Shown: positions 1 through 12,268 of the stretch, one piece after another
Numbering within the stretch: the first letter of the stretch is position 1
How the letters are laid out: the number at the start of each line of letters is the position of its first letter
Assembly (NCBI GenBank): GCA_037952775.1
Contig: JBANAY010000004.1
Span: 6,634,001-6,698,000, forward strand
Reading direction: 5' to 3'
Source: Clonostachys chloroleuca
Taxonomy: Eukaryota > Ascomycota > Sordariomycetes > Hypocreales > Bionectriaceae
DNA length: 64,000 bases
Translations under genes and position numbers: made by a program
The notes under the pieces: generated by a model
Seen by the model: only the letters and a program-made list of their open reading frames with translations
The model's database searches: none
What the model was told of the DNA's origin: nothing

Positions 1-2217
1 CAGGTCGAGTTTCTGCCCATTGCAGTGACCTCTTCGCACGCCGTCTTATCAAACGCAGGATCGTGGCATTCGTAGCCCACAGGTCTCACTGCCACCAAAT
101 TTCCGTGGATGGAGTTGTTCAGGGCTTGCCAACGGGAATCAGACGGCCAGCAAGGTTCGTAAGGGCGACAGTGGCAGCGCCTATTATGGCAGAGAGCCAC
201 CGTCGCGAGGAAAGCGATCAAGATAATGAGTCTGAGCATTTTCTTTTCTCTAACTTCTAATAATAAAACTGAGTGGTACTTTTTTCATTTCTCGATAGCT
301 ATATCGACGAGCATCTTGTCCCTTATATAGTCATGGTCGCTTCCAACATCGTAGTATACATGCGAGTCGAGAGTGGCTATTCTCACGGATCGGGAGAATG
401 AAATAATACGCGTCATTTTGCTAGATTGAGAAATATTCATGTAAGATTGCATAGCCATCAAAATACGAGTTACGAATGATCTAAGAGTAAGATTTTCACA
501 ACGGAACTTTGGCAACATGAAGTCTACGGATGAAGCTTATTGTGCACAATGAGTTTAACGAGCATTACATACAGAGCCCCCACTCTTATTGGTTGAGCCT
601 GCTATGGCCCTTTCCGCATTGGATCGTATTCGCCGTATATTCGGTATATACGGCATGCCGATTCGACTTATGAGGATCCCTTTGTCAGTCTCAATTAGCT
701 CTTGAAATGAATTTGTTGTATTTAATCGCGTAGTTTGGACATGGCCGCCAACTTTAATTCATCTCACTACATCTATCCCTCTACTCCTAGTGGCCACAGC
801 GGACAGTAATAGCTGCTGCGATACATGGAGTCTACGGACAGGTTGGCTTCCGTTTTTATCTAATCCATTTCTTTTATCGCTTATTGGTTTATGTCAAGTC
901 GAACGCTTAAACTTCAACAAAAGTATACTACTGGTGATTCAGGTTCAGATACAGGTCAAGAAGCATGAGTGCCCCGTTAATATGATTTTAGGACCCTACT
1001 TTGCCAACAGGAGTGACCACGATGACGAGGCTAGAGACTTTACTGGTAGTCAAATTCACTTGATCGTCATATGGCACCGATGCGCTAATTGGCGTGTCTA
1101 TTAGGAAGAGCCCAGTAAGTACCGCTTATTTAACCTTACTCGAGATGCGCCCTGGTTCATCCTATCACACGGATGGACGAACGAGGGTACCTTAGCACTT
1201 CAGGCTTTAGCACTATATGCTTTAGTAGTACAGCCCCGTAAGTTAATTTTAATTTTTGAGATCGCAAACCTGCGCACCAGGCTCTTGAGGCAGTTTCCAA
1301 TATTTACACTATCGGTTCCAGTTATCTCATATGAATGAACAAATGATGGTCATTTTACGGAGGGGCACGCTCGAAAAGTTCCGTCAGAGCGCATTGCCCG
1401 AGTGACCTCAGCGACGAAGAGATTCTGACTGAAGGTGTGTGGAATAGGTCGGAGGAGACGCTTCCCGGCCGAGGGATCCAGGTTACATATGAAATTGAAA
1501 TTACGCGTACAAAGACGAACAATTGAGGGGTCTTTTCTGCATGGCCTATTCACTCTGTTTCAACATGGAAAAATGTAAAAAAGTTAGAGAAAAGAAAATA
1601 GGCAACATTCATGATACATGCAAGAAGTGTTGGGACTGACTCGTGCTGATCTTATGGTACCGGCACCAGACTCATATTTTTATAACGAATACCATTCCAG
1701 GAGGTTTATTCTCAAAAGAAGAGATACTTCTGTCTTGAGACGTAGAACTCTCTTTCCACGCATTGATTCTCTGAAACGCCCAACCCACTTCTCTGGTACT
1801 GAATGGTCAAAGCCGAGTGAGGACGAGGCGAAAGTCGGAATTCATCCCGTAACTTTCATATTCTCCATTCTTTTGGGCAGTGATTCGTCCTCATGACCAA
1901 GCTTGACTAATGGTGCTTCCAATAGAAGGTGATTAGCATCAGCCAAAATCGAGATTTCAACATGTCATGGGACGAAAGCTGACCATGGCAGAGCTCTAAC
2001 ATTACATACATTGCTACGTCTAAGCCATCATAACCTGAAATAGTCGCAGATAATTACGTCTATCAAATGCTACATGTATCGTATAACTCGTATTCGTCAG
2101 CGAGTGAGTCACTGTAGTCAATAAATGTAACATGCCAATAGCGCAAGCGAGATACATAAACCTCAAAGTCGCCAACCACTTAACGCTAGAAAACCACAAT
2201 ATCTCAAAACCTATCTC
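1..2217. other. No convincing gene; unassigned spacer
   Basis: Moderate base composition without the extreme TA-rich character of the repeat blocks. Several open frames of 60 to 100 codons exist (for example 790-1104 and 1618-1896 on the plus strand) but none shows a recognisable motif, convincing start context or splice structure, and many overlap each other on both strands. I see no RNA gene, long repeat or promoter that I can support. It may hold decayed gene sequence like the fragments immediately downstream. Confidence 0.4.
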
Positions 2218-2454
2218 ATGAAAATGGCACCTAACCTGACCCTTCGAAAGGCGACACCTGAAGATGCGCTTGAGATGCAAGCCATCCATAACGCAGCTTC
2301 CCACAACCCCGCTCTACGCGCACGCTGTTTCCCCGAGTCGGACCCGACATCCGCCTCTGGTCATCTTGAATGGGTAAAGCGACAGCTCCCCCTTGAACAA
2401 GGGGAGGGGATGTTTTCTTGGTCCCAATCCACCACGCCCGTCGTCCCGTCATGA
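2218..2454 (+). pseudogene. GNAT acetyltransferase, N-terminal fragment
   Basis: An ATG at 2218 opens a 78-codon frame whose first 60 or so residues read like the beginning of a fungal GCN5-related N-acetyltransferase: a short beta strand LTLRKATPEDA, then a helix with MQAIHNAA, then a segment PALRARCFPESDP and GHLEWVKRQL. In GNAT proteins this covers strand beta-1 and helices 1 and 2. The acetyl-CoA binding motif (R/Q-x-x-G-x-G/A) that should lie further downstream is absent, because the frame stops at 2454 and no continuation is apparent in any frame. A full GNAT protein would be 150 to 250 residues, so I call this a truncated remnant. The family call rests on overall resemblance, not on a catalytic motif. 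It is the first of several truncated metabolic genes in this corner of the window. Confidence 0.45.
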
Positions 2455-2813
2455 GACACGTCCCGTGACAGTGCTTGCTCCACAGCCGCGCTCCTTTCTA
2501 CATCCGTGCCGGCGAACCACAGTATATCTACGCGTAAGGGGCGAGGCAGATTTAAATAAGCCTCTCTACGTGGCTCTGACCTAAAATCCTCCCGAGGCCC
2601 CTAGTAATACAATACAAGGCGAAAAGGGTGTCGCCGGATTTTAACTTTTCCTAATATTGTGCGGCTACCCACTGCTCGTCCCCGTCATCATCATTCACCG
2701 CCCTCCCGGGTATTGAACGTGTCTAATGTGAAACATGAATTTAAAACCACAACAGCAGCCCGGCCGGGGTGAATGCAAGACAAACATGCAATATATCGCC
2801 ATGTATATGTAAT

Positions 2814-3152
2814 ATGAGATACAGACATACCATGTCCATAAATGTGTGTTTGCTTGTACAGACCAAGTCCTGGGACAAACCAGATGTACGTGTTGCAATG
2901 AGTGATTTCAAGAGCTTCCACGCCGGCGGTAGTCCTAGCGGCCTACAAGGACTGCTCAAAAATGTCGGCCCCACCGTTCAAGCTTGCTGGGACGATACCG
3001 GTATGATAAACATGGGCGATACATGGGAAACTAAGGTCATTGGACAGGCGAGAGAGGCATACGGGTTCCTCAACCTAGAGGAACGAGATCTTGCAAACCG
3101 CAGGGTGCTTGAGGCTATACGGATGGTGACTTCCTTGTGGACGCTGATGTAG
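2814..3152 (+). pseudogene. Unrecognised degenerate coding fragment
   Basis: From the ATG at 2814 a 112-codon frame runs to 3152. Its second half is compositionally protein-like, with segments such as QACWDDTGMINMGDTWETK and AREAYGFLNLEERDLANRR, but I do not recognise a family. Just before the stop a second frame continues with an acidic stretch (DGDFLVDADVDQVLG) up to about 3230, suggesting one indel has split a longer gene. There is no signal peptide, membrane segment or repeat. It could equally be an exon of a gene whose other exons have decayed. Confidence 0.25.
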
Positions 3153-5572
3153 ACCAAGTTTTGGGTCTCGAGTCCTCAAACTGGGTCTCCCGTAATTCAG
3201 CACTTGGCTTCGCGTAAGTTTCTGTTGCCTCCACCTCACACGGAAGGTTTACTTGTGTTGTTAAAACTAAGATATCCAAAAAATATTAGCGCCTTTATAA
3301 GAAGAAAGCGCTCTCTGGAGGGTAAGAGAAGCAATATGTACTTACAGCTAGAACTTTAAAGCTGATGATCGGATACTGATAATAAAGGGCGTCGAGAGGA
3401 ATGGAGTTCTGAGGTATAATATGCTAACCCATCAAAGGAGCTTTCCATCCGCTTCTGCACAACCCTTCTGGCCTCATCCTGAATCCATTGGTTAATACTA
3501 TAATTATTACAGCTCGAGTAAGCCCTCAAGAAGCTCTTAATTTAACCAACTTCATTTAGTAGTATATTATATTCACACTGCAGGGTACAATATTTTAACT
3601 CCAACCTCTCCCTAATCTTTTCAAGACTATATACTGACTCCTTCTTCTTCTATCGACACTTAGATACCGCTATTCGGTTTCGCTGAAGATACTTGTTGCG
3701 TTTAGTATCTACCTTGTCGTCCGACACTAGCTCTTGCTCTGACCGTCGCTTCTTTGACTTCTGACCGTCGCTTCTTTGACTGCTGCTTCTTTGACTGCTG
3801 CCTTTTTCGACCTGGCTTGCAATTTCGCTTTTCCGTTTAGTAGGACAGCTATAACAAAGCAGAGGAGGTAAGGGATAGGACTAAGCAGTTGCTCGATAGG
3901 CAGGAGGATCTTCATATACCAGCGTAGTAAGATCCACCTAAATTAATTATTACAGTATTACTATTCCCTCTAGCCTCAGTTAACTGGTTAATATTCGCTT
4001 TTTAACTATAGAACAGGATAGAGGTTTCAAGCTGCTAGTCCCACAGATACAGTATTACAAACGTGGGCTCTTACAGCTCATTACTGAAGATACCAGGGAA
4101 TAGTATCACCAGACTTATATCCACTATAAAGTTATCGGGATTTATAATATAATATATAGAAATATTATTTCTGCTAGCAGATAAATAATTAGGATCGATA
4201 AATATACTAGTAATATCCATTATAGCTAATTCGGCGGATATAGGGCAAGGCTTTATATTCGGGAGATATAGAAGAGATATAAGAACTAAAAATCAATATA
4301 TTAAGGGGAATATAAATAGGTAATTAATATTTAAATAGCTTGAGATTGCTATAATAGGGAAAGAGGAGATAGGTAGGTTAATAGGGTTAAAGTAATTAAA
4401 AGAATTAATATTATATTAATATACAGATTTACCAGGTAGGGAATATAGAAGATACCTTTAATCATAAGCTGCGGATCTTTACTAGTACCTCGTAGAACCC
4501 CGTAATCAGGTGCTAATATAGCCTATTATTAGTATCGCTTAAGCCTTCTCGAAACGGAACATAGCTCAAGAAGGATAGTTTGGGCTAGGTAGAGCGAATT
4601 ACCAGATCAAAGGTGATCAAGGGTACTTAATCACCGATATAGCCAAAAGCAGAACCTCAGCAACAGGGTGTACAACCGCTAGTCAGCTACAGAACTGTAT
4701 ACTGTACTAAAATACAAATACGAATACGAGATAAATAACAAGCCTTTTGATATAGGAGAAAAGTAGCCGCATCGTATATTCAACGAGGAGCTCCTTAGAT
4801 GCTCTAGCAATACCACAGACGGTTTCAAACCGTCTTAGCGGCCAGAGGATCCAACAAAGCTATTTATCTTATACTGTTTGTAGTCCGTGGTCGCACAGCT
4901 TTCCCCCTCAAATTAACTACCCGGTAGCCACTTTCCAGTTGACCTCGGCAGCAACTGAGCTATCCTGGCCACTTTAGCATTCCAAAATTTAAAAAACATT
5001 GATGCCTCTCCAAGAATCTTTATGTATCCTCAAAGCGGCCTATAAGAAAATAAGATATTTACAATCCCAGAACATACCAATTCCGGCGCCATCCTTTTGT
5101 CAAGATAGGGTAATTGTTGAATTGCTTCTCCACTCTAGTACCATCGTCATCTCAGGCACGAACCAACGATATGCCATTTTGTCTAAAGCCAATGTGTAAC
5201 ACATATGGAGAGCAGCATGCTTAGTTAGAATCTGTCGACTCAATCACATGCTCATCCCCTCTCGCTTATCTCAGAATTATGAGATGTGTACTATGGCACG
5301 CGAAGGGTTAATGCTTACTGGCTGCTGGCAACCTCAGAATCTGTCTTTCTACCCACCAAGACCAATTAAGTAATGTAGGTATGAATACGAAGGTGTCTAC
5401 AAAACTACCACTTCGAGGTTAGCACGTTAGGCTACAGGCTAATTTGTTGGCCAAGACATACTCTATGAATATATTATGCAATATAAAAGCCATCCGTGCC
5501 TGACTCTCATTCCCAATAATGCTCGCCTACCATTGCCTTCTTAAAGCCTATCAGCGAAGACTGATATCTTGA
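3153..5572. other. Partly RIPped spacer with short repeats
   Basis: From about 3.2 to 4.8 kb the sequence becomes AT-rich and TA-dinucleotide-rich, with scattered stops in all frames, as expected of an old mutated repeat. At about 3738-3800 a unit with the core ACCGTCGCTTCTTTGACT is repeated directly in two full and at least one partial copy. No gene can be supported. Open frames around 4999-5199 have no distinguishing property. Confidence 0.4.
4817..4835. repeat. Short perfect hairpin
   Basis: Nine-base perfect inverted repeat AGACGGTTT / AAACCGTCT separated by one base. The arms could form a tight cruciform or RNA hairpin, but there is no adjacent gene or T-run that would define it as a terminator. 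Function unknown. Confidence 0.4.
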
Positions 5573-5851
5573 ATGGATCTCACCATGGAAAAGCCTACAT
5601 TGGGTCCTCAGCTATCACAGACTAGGGATTCCGCTGAAGGTAACGTACATGATGTCTCCCAACCTCAACTACGGCATAACCGCTCCTTTATTACGGTCCT
5701 AGGAATGGCTCTTACCATCACGGCCATTCGTTATGGTATTGGTGGGCCTTTCATGGCAACGATATATGGTGGAGGACAGCTCTGCATCTTCATCGGATTA
5801 CTAGTCATTCTCGTCCTTCAGGGCTGTGTTGCTATCTCAGCTAATCAATAA
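5573..5851 (+). pseudogene. APC-type amino acid/choline permease, N-terminal fragment
   Basis: An ATG at 5573 opens 92 codons that match the start of a fungal APC-superfamily permease of the GABA/choline type: a hydrophilic 40-residue cytosolic tail, then SFITVLGMALTITA leading into the first membrane helix with the glycine-rich segment GIGGPFMATIYGGG, then a second hydrophobic helix FIGLLVILVLQGCVA. Family members are about 500 residues with 12 helices. Here the frame ends at 5851 just where the conserved loop after helix 2 should start, and I find no continuation. The gene is therefore truncated and cannot make a transporter. A degraded FAD-oxidase fragment lies about 90 bp downstream on the other strand, so both may be leftovers of one metabolic locus. 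Confidence 0.6.
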
Positions 5852-5942
5852 GGTGTTGCGTGTCTTACACTAGTCACTAGCAAGACATGGTTAGTATGAG
5901 TTGATTGGGCCATACCAAGTCCTAAATGAGTTACCATAACAC

Positions 5943-6440
5943 TTACTCCTCCCCGCTGTGACCTCTGTGGGGCATCTTGTTGACATAAGAGGCTCCCACA
6001 GCTGCATATACATCTTTGAGCAACACGCCAGCCCCAATCTTAACGGCAGAACCATAAGAGACTGGTGCACCACGGGTGTTTCGAGCCATAAAGTTATCGA
6101 AAAATATCATGGTCTTCATCTTGTTCGTTGAGATCTGGAGGGACTGAGGCGTGCTGGAACGATCCGAAAAGTCGCACTGCACATGACTGGCATAAAATGC
6201 AAATATACTTTTAAGAACTGTCAGTGGATACTGTTCGGAACTGAAATCCTTTCGCGGGTCAACCTTGCCCACTATGAGCTGTACAGGGATCCTCTCCCCT
6301 CTCTTAAAGGCCGCCCCATGAATGACTTTTGCTGCGACGTTGCTACAATATTTATCCCTAAGTTCATCAGACCGAACGGCTGAGGCTGTTCCATTCTTTT
6401 GTACCGAAATCCCCTCTATCCACCGAAATAGCTGTTTCAA
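5943..6440 (-). pseudogene. FAD-linked (berberine-bridge-like) oxidase fragment
   Basis: A minus-strand frame of about 165 codons without a clear ATG start resembles part of the FAD_binding_4 domain of fungal FAD-linked oxidoreductases. The stretch CDFSDRSSTPQSLQISTNK followed by an MKTMIFFDNF segment, then GSAVKIGAGVLLKDVYAAVGA, corresponds to the strand-turn-strand region that wraps the flavin in this family, where a GHDF-x-GRS motif normally precedes it. In this copy the motif has decayed to CDFSDRSS. The glycine-rich GGG-HS segment that should follow is missing, and the N-terminal part carrying the flavin-linking histidine is not recognisable upstream. Complete enzymes are 450 to 550 residues, so this is a broken remnant. 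The enzymes usually act in secondary metabolism or on carbohydrates. Confidence 0.55.
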
Positions 6441-8267
6441 AACTGGCTCAGCACATAAGAACCCATGGTTGTTTTATTTTCAGGCCTTAGAAAAAGTTGA
6501 ATACAGTATTCATTTCAGTGCATCTTAGCCTTCTCGCAATTGGTAACAGGACATATGCCGTATGCGATATTGAAGCCACACTATGCATTCCGGTATATAG
6601 TTTTAGTGTAGAGCTTAATCCCAAATCTTCTTATCAAATGAGCATTCCACGGCACTAAGCTAGCTAATGGGTGGCAGGGCGGGGATTTGCTAATGGCACA
6701 AGCGTCTGAAATGTATCTGCACTATTAACGTAGCATACTGTACTTCCCGTGCTTTGACTGTTGCCATTCTGTGCCCGCCGTTCATGAGCTCTAGCCCTCT
6801 GCGCGTTCAGAGTTGCGTGGGTCCCTGCGGCTGCGTGTGGCAGTGCTAAACCGATGAATCCGAGCGGACTCGACTCGCAGATCGCTGATCGAGATTACTG
6901 TTTGTGTGGATTTGCACCCATCTTCCCGTGGCCAATTGTGACTTTATAAGGCTCGCAGAAGAGGGTACCTACCCAATGAGGGCCTGCCGTACTGCAGTAG
7001 AGACCATCATCTTAAATCCTCTTGAACAAGGTACTCCTAGATATCCTCTCGCACACCCTACTTCGTGGCCCGAAAAATATCGGCCGCCAGAGCCGGAGCC
7101 ACGAGATCTACGCTCTGTCTACCGTTTCGCGGAGCCGACGGTGCTGGCGACAATAGCTCCACCTCCATCAAACTGCTTTGGCGGTGTCAGAGCCCGACCA
7201 AAGACTTGTGGGGCTTCCACCTGCTAGGGTTGCCGATCGGGCAAGGTGGCGTATGTAAGGCATGATCTTGAGACCCATGACGCAACTATATGAGTAATCC
7301 GTCTTAGGTGCCCCAGCAACAGGAGGTCCGTCCTTTGGGACTATGGTTGCCCTGACGGCAGCTGGAAGTGCTGCATCTAGATTCGCCAGTGGAATGTAGC
7401 TAGGCAGGTTGGGGCTATGAAAGCTGTTATGAGGGAGTAATCTGGTGCTTTAGTATAGGTTTTTCCTCTTGTACGGTTTTTCCCTATGCTGTAATGCAAA
7501 TGTAAAAGCTTCTTACTCTGCTTCAACGGATATTCAGGGCTGCTGTATAGTCTAAAATCTTCTAATTACTATCCTATACAAATTACTAACCTTTGTTTCT
7601 AAATTTTTTAATATATACTAGATTTCTGAGGTGGTAAATTGTTTGGGCACTGGTTAGTTTCCAATGCAGTAATCCCATCACGTGGTATTGTTATTGCTAT
7701 GCATTAATCGTCCTTTGAGACGTTCTTGTCCGGATCGGTTATAGTATCGGTTAAGCCACTCGAATTTAAGCGCCATAGTCTAGTATTTACAGTTTCGTCT
7801 CGACTATGCTCTTAACCTGTTATTCTATGAAACAGATCTATATATAACAGCTTATATTTTGATTAATAAGCCAGTAGCTTTCACGCCAGGATAGATATAG
7901 TCTATACTCTGATGTACGTGTAAATTTAAGTTCCAATTGGTATAGCTTCTATCTACGGGATACTTTTAACTATCGTTTTTAAACTTTATTCTTTTTCTTC
8001 TTGAACCTAATAGACTGTGGCAATTACTATAACGCCATTTACGATAGTCGTTATTCGTGTCAGTATGAACTTACATCCGTCATCCTGATCAATAAATGGT
8101 GTTAATACAGGGTGGGTAATAAGTTACCTGCGCTGCTTCTTAATCTGCCTATATAATACGCTCTCTTTCCACGTATGGTTATAAAATTTGGGCGAGTTTA
8201 TCCTGCTCCATCTTTATATTGATACCTACAATTGACTGTATTAAATTACCAGAACTACTTCGCGAGT
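6441..8267. other. Spacer without supported gene
   Basis: 6.5-7.4 kb has fairly balanced composition and several overlapping open frames on both strands (for example 6904-7227) without recognisable motifs. 7.4-8.2 kb becomes AT-rich and looks moderately RIPped. No TIR, LTR or RNA gene was identified here. Confidence 0.4.
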
Positions 8268-8530
8268 ATGGGAAGCAGCGAGAGCAAGTACAGTGGATAT
8301 GAGCCCAGGCCGGAGCTTATGGGACGATTCAAGCTCGGCTGGAGTGTGTTTGAATCTGATGATGAATCTGATGATGATGAAAAGCTCATCGGGAGTAATA
8401 GTAACAAAGAGAAGCTTATCGGGATATTCCGCTTCGAACCTTGCGAATGGCAGAAAGTATTTTAGGGGAAAGAAGAACATCCCGTAGGATTAGGCTCTGT
8501 AGACGGAATCAGTTATCTTACCACAATACG

Positions 8531-8746
8531 TGTCAGAGGCAAGGGTCGGTTCAAGGGACTGAAGGGGTCACAAGTATATCGCAGGAACCTAGCAGCAGTC
8601 TAACCTGCTATTAGGGGTCTCCTTATAGTTATATTAATTACTAAAGCTCTCTCTCTTCTGCTGTAATACCCTTCCAAGGGATAAGGCACAGGGTCAGACC
8701 TCTGGTTATATACCTTATCAGGTAACCTATCAGTTAACTACTAACA
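8531..8746 (+). repeat. Left LTR (216 bp)
   Basis: Copy A of the 216-bp LTR. Its differences from copy B and from the solo copy at 22571-22786 are almost all C/T or G/A. Its terminal TGACA has become TAACA. A 5-bp ATACG precedes it. Confidence 0.85.
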
Positions 8747-11700
8747 GATTACCCTCCCTTACTGATACTATCCGCAGTACTGATAATATAGCTGCTAATC
8801 TTATAATACTCTCAGGCTATCCTCCTATATAAAATACTTTATATCCCAGCTTCCTACTATTCTTATTAAAAACCCTTCTATAAGTAGGGAAAAGAGTAAT
8901 AGCTACCTAGGCTATATATCTCTCCTATACCTTACTACTAACTATCCTTTCTATTACTATTAGCTTATAGTTTATAATTATATAGGAATATCTTTATTAA
9001 AGCTATATAATAATAGAATCTTTTAATAATTAAATATAACTATATATAATTATCTCTATAATACTCTTATAAGTATCTTATCTATAACTTATAGATATAT
9101 AAGTAAATTATTACTATTATTATTATAACCTCTATAATAGGTCTCTTAGTTATATATAGCTATTATATATAAAAGATTAATAGAGAGAGAGTTATTAAGA
9201 ACTTACTTAATAGTAGTAACTCTCCTTCTTATAGCTTATATTTATTCTTTATTATTTCTTAATTTCTTCCTTCTTTATATATTATTATTATTATCTCTTA
9301 TAAATAGCTAGATCTTAATATTATAATCTGTATCTATATATTACAGCTAATTTAAAATAGTAGAGTAAGTATACTACTACTACTATTATTATATAAATAT
9401 CCTCTAGATTACTATTAGATTATATAAAATACTTAACTAATATATCTAGACCTATTATCTTCTCTCTTACTATTTTATCTAGAGCTAAAGAGCCTAAGGA
9501 GGGTTAAACTCTTAATTTAAAGATATAAGCCTAATACTAGTATTATACTTAAGATTTATTACTAACTACTAATAGGAATAATAAGATCTACTATTACTAT
9601 CTAGCTATATTAGTAACTTTTAATAACTTAGAGCTAGTCTCTATTTACTATAATAATAGTAATAGTATATATTTACTATTATAGGACTTAAAACTCTCTA
9701 GTATTCTAGTTACTAACCCTATAATAGCTAATTCTAAAAAGTATATATATTATACTATATATAATAAACCCTGGTTACTTATAATTAGTAATAGTTATAA
9801 GATTACTATAGTAGCCCTTATAGTTAAGATCTCTAAGAAGGTTATTAATAAAGTAAGTCTTTTCTCTTACTAGTTTATTACTAGTCTATTATTAATTACT
9901 AGATAGAATAAGTTAAAAGTCTTTTAATAGAAGGTATATTAGGTCCTTCAGGCTATAAAAAAAAAGATTAGTATAGCTATTAACTAAGCTACTACTAGGC
10001 TTACTATTTATAAGTAAGAGGCTTACTAGGCTTATAATTATTTCTATAATTAACTTTTTCTTAAGATAGTTAACTATCTTTAAATAATAGTAGTTATAGC
10101 TACCTATTAAGCTAATATTTATATCTCTTACTTCTCTCTTACTATTTACTTACTAATCTATTATTAGTCTAGCTATAGCTCTAGGTTCTATATAGCTCTT
10201 AGTAATTATATAATACTACTTATAGTATTTAATTTCTTCCCTATAGAGGAGAATAAAAAGGATAAGAAGGAGTAAGGGGTTAGTCTCCAGATAGTCTCTT
10301 ATATATCTATAATAATACTACTAATTAGCTACTTTTTTAATTTATCTTTATATTTATTATTTATTCTTATAGTATTAAAGAGGTAATACCCTAATTAGCT
10401 AAATACTACTTCTTCTCTTTTCTATTATAAAATAATTAAAACTCTCTTACTTATATATTATAGTATATCTATAATATTATAATTCTTCTCTTCTATATTT
10501 ATTCTTAATTATAACTACTATACTTTAGTATAGTATTCTAATTTCCCTTACTATTCTCTTACTTTTTACTTACTAATCTACTATTATTAGTAAATTAAAT
10601 TAAATCTATACTAATATTAGTAATTAAAATAAAAGAGGTTTAGGGGAAATAAGAGGTAAAGATTAGTAATTAGTAGTAAATTTCTAGTAGTTCTCTTATA
10701 ATTCTCTTACTTATTTATTATATTATACTAGTAGTAATATCTATAGTTACTTTCTATTACTCTTTATTTATTTATAGTACTAATAATACTATCTGCTACT
10801 TATAACTCTCTTACTTCTCTCTTGCTTATATAGTATAATAACTCTCTTACTCTTATAACTCTATTACTTTTCTATTACTAGCTTATTACTTTTCTTCTAT
10901 ATAGAAATTATTCTACTTATACTATTCTCCCTAATAGCTAGTTTATTATAATAACTAGTATCTATATACTATAGAATATCCCCTGATAAAGTAGCTTCTC
11001 TAGTACCTCTCTAAGATCAGTATAGTTATAGTAATACTCTATTAAGCTACTGAATTATAATTAAATCTCCTTAAGCTACTAGGTTATAATTAACTCTTTA
11101 AGATATATACTAAAGGTAGGCTAATTATATACTTCCTATATATAGCTAAAACCCTCTAAGTAAGTAAAATACTTACTATTAGGTTATACTCTAATACAGG
11201 ATATACCTATAGTACTTATAGAGCTAGATATAGAAATAGTATAAAGAGATCTCTTCCTTTACTACTCTTACTTCTTATAGTACTACTTATTCCCTTAAGA
11301 ACTACTATAGACTTATAAGTAATATATATATAGTCTTCTACTCTTAACCTTATAGATATAGACTTATTATTTATTTTTAATACTTATAAGCTTATAAGCT
11401 TATAGATTTAATAGTAGTTATCTCTATAGGCCTATATCCTGCTAATATATAATACTCCAGAGGGTTACTAGTAAAGTATATATAGATATCTTATAACTTA
11501 CTTATAAGCTTACTGCTCGGGTATATAAGAAGATTACCCTCCCTTTTATATACTCTTATTCTCCTTTATCTTCTTTATTAATCTCTTTATACTATATACC
11601 TTTAACTTACTACTAAGCTATAATAGGCTTACTAGTTAGCTTATAGTCTCTCCGAAGCTTATAGATCAGCTATTTTATTATAGGATCTTATCTCTCTATA

Positions 11701-11837
11701 TTCTAAGGCTAATAAAGGCTTTTCCAGCCTACAGCTAGTAGGTTACTGGTTAAATATTATAGAGTTACTAGTTACAGCCTTATATACCTGTATATCCTAA
11801 TAGTCCCTTCCTATTGTAGCGGGTAGAGTAATTAATA

Positions 11838-12053
11838 TATCAGGGGCAAGGGTCAGTTCAAGGGAGTAAAGGGGTTATAAGTATATCGCAGGAGCCTAGT
11901 AGCAGTCTAACCTGCTGTTAGGGGTCTCCTCATAGTTATATTAATTACTGAAGCTCTCTCTCTTCTGCTATAACACCCTTCCAAGGGATAAGACGCGGGG
12001 TCAGACCTCTGGTCACATACCTTATCAGGTGACCTATCAGTTGACTACTGACA
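11838..12053 (+). repeat. Right LTR (216 bp)
   Basis: Copy B of the same LTR, same length and orientation. Start mutated from TGTCAG to TATCAG, end TGACA intact and followed directly by the second ATACG duplication. Confidence 0.85.
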
Positions 12054-12268
12054 ATACGAATCGTACTCTTCTGGGATATTGGAGATACCCTAAGTGGTAG
12101 AAAACTCGATGCTGTCGGCGACATCGTATATGAGTTCTCTGTTTTATCTCTAATATATCTTAACAACTCTGACCTGCCAAAGCTAAACTAGTTGAAAAGT
12201 CGGGCGAGGAAGTTCTTGGAAAAATTATCAGCGGCTTGATAAAATTAACATCTCAAACTTGAAAATTT

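Larger units (their letters stand above)
8531..12053. mobile_element. RIP-degraded LTR retrotransposon with intact target duplication
   Basis: Two direct repeats of exactly 216 bp (8531-8746 and 11838-12053) bound a 3.1-kb interior. The LTR consensus starts TGTCAGAGGCAAGGG and ends ACTACTGACA, the short inverted TGTCA/TGACA termini expected of LTRs. The left copy keeps the start and has a mutated end (TAACA); the right copy has a mutated start (TATCAG) and an intact end. The element is flanked by the 5-bp duplication ATACG at 8526-8530 and 12054-12058. The interior is extremely TA-rich with stops in every frame, so no gag or pol could be read and orientation and superfamily are open. At 3.5 kb it is short for an autonomous element. 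A solo copy of the same LTR lies at 22571-22786. Confidence 0.85.
8268..12239 (+). pseudogene. Coding frame split by an LTR retrotransposon
   Basis: The ATG at 8268 starts a frame MGSSESKYSGYE... whose first glycine and serines fit an N-myristoylation context, followed by an acidic run ESDDESDDDEK. It stops at a TAG (8463-8465), yet the same frame stays open to 8530, the left edge of the retrotransposon. If the element and one ATACG duplication are removed, the last two bases (CG) join the A at 12059 to make one codon. The frame then continues with 43 sense codons (hydrophobic VLFWDIGDTL and FSVLSLIYLNN segments), a second TAG at 12189-12191, and 15 more codons to TGA at 12237-12239. Both internal TAGs could be CAG or TGG codons hit by transitions. 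I do not recognise the family. The pieces are 8268-8530 and 12059-12239. An upstream exon is possible because the frame is open back to 8232. Confidence 0.5.

Noticed and set aside
4807..4850. Intrinsic terminator at the 4817-4835 hairpin
   Set aside because: Eukaryotic context, no adjoining T-run and no gene upstream.
4925..4980. tRNA-like A-box (TAGCTCAGTTG) on the minus strand
   Set aside because: No matching B-box (GGTTCGANNCC) or cloverleaf arms at the proper distance; probably chance or a very decayed tRNA-derived sequence.
6904..7265. Overlapping plus-strand frames of 107 and 66 codons
   Set aside because: No start context, motif or domain, and several phases are open in parallel because of local GC content.
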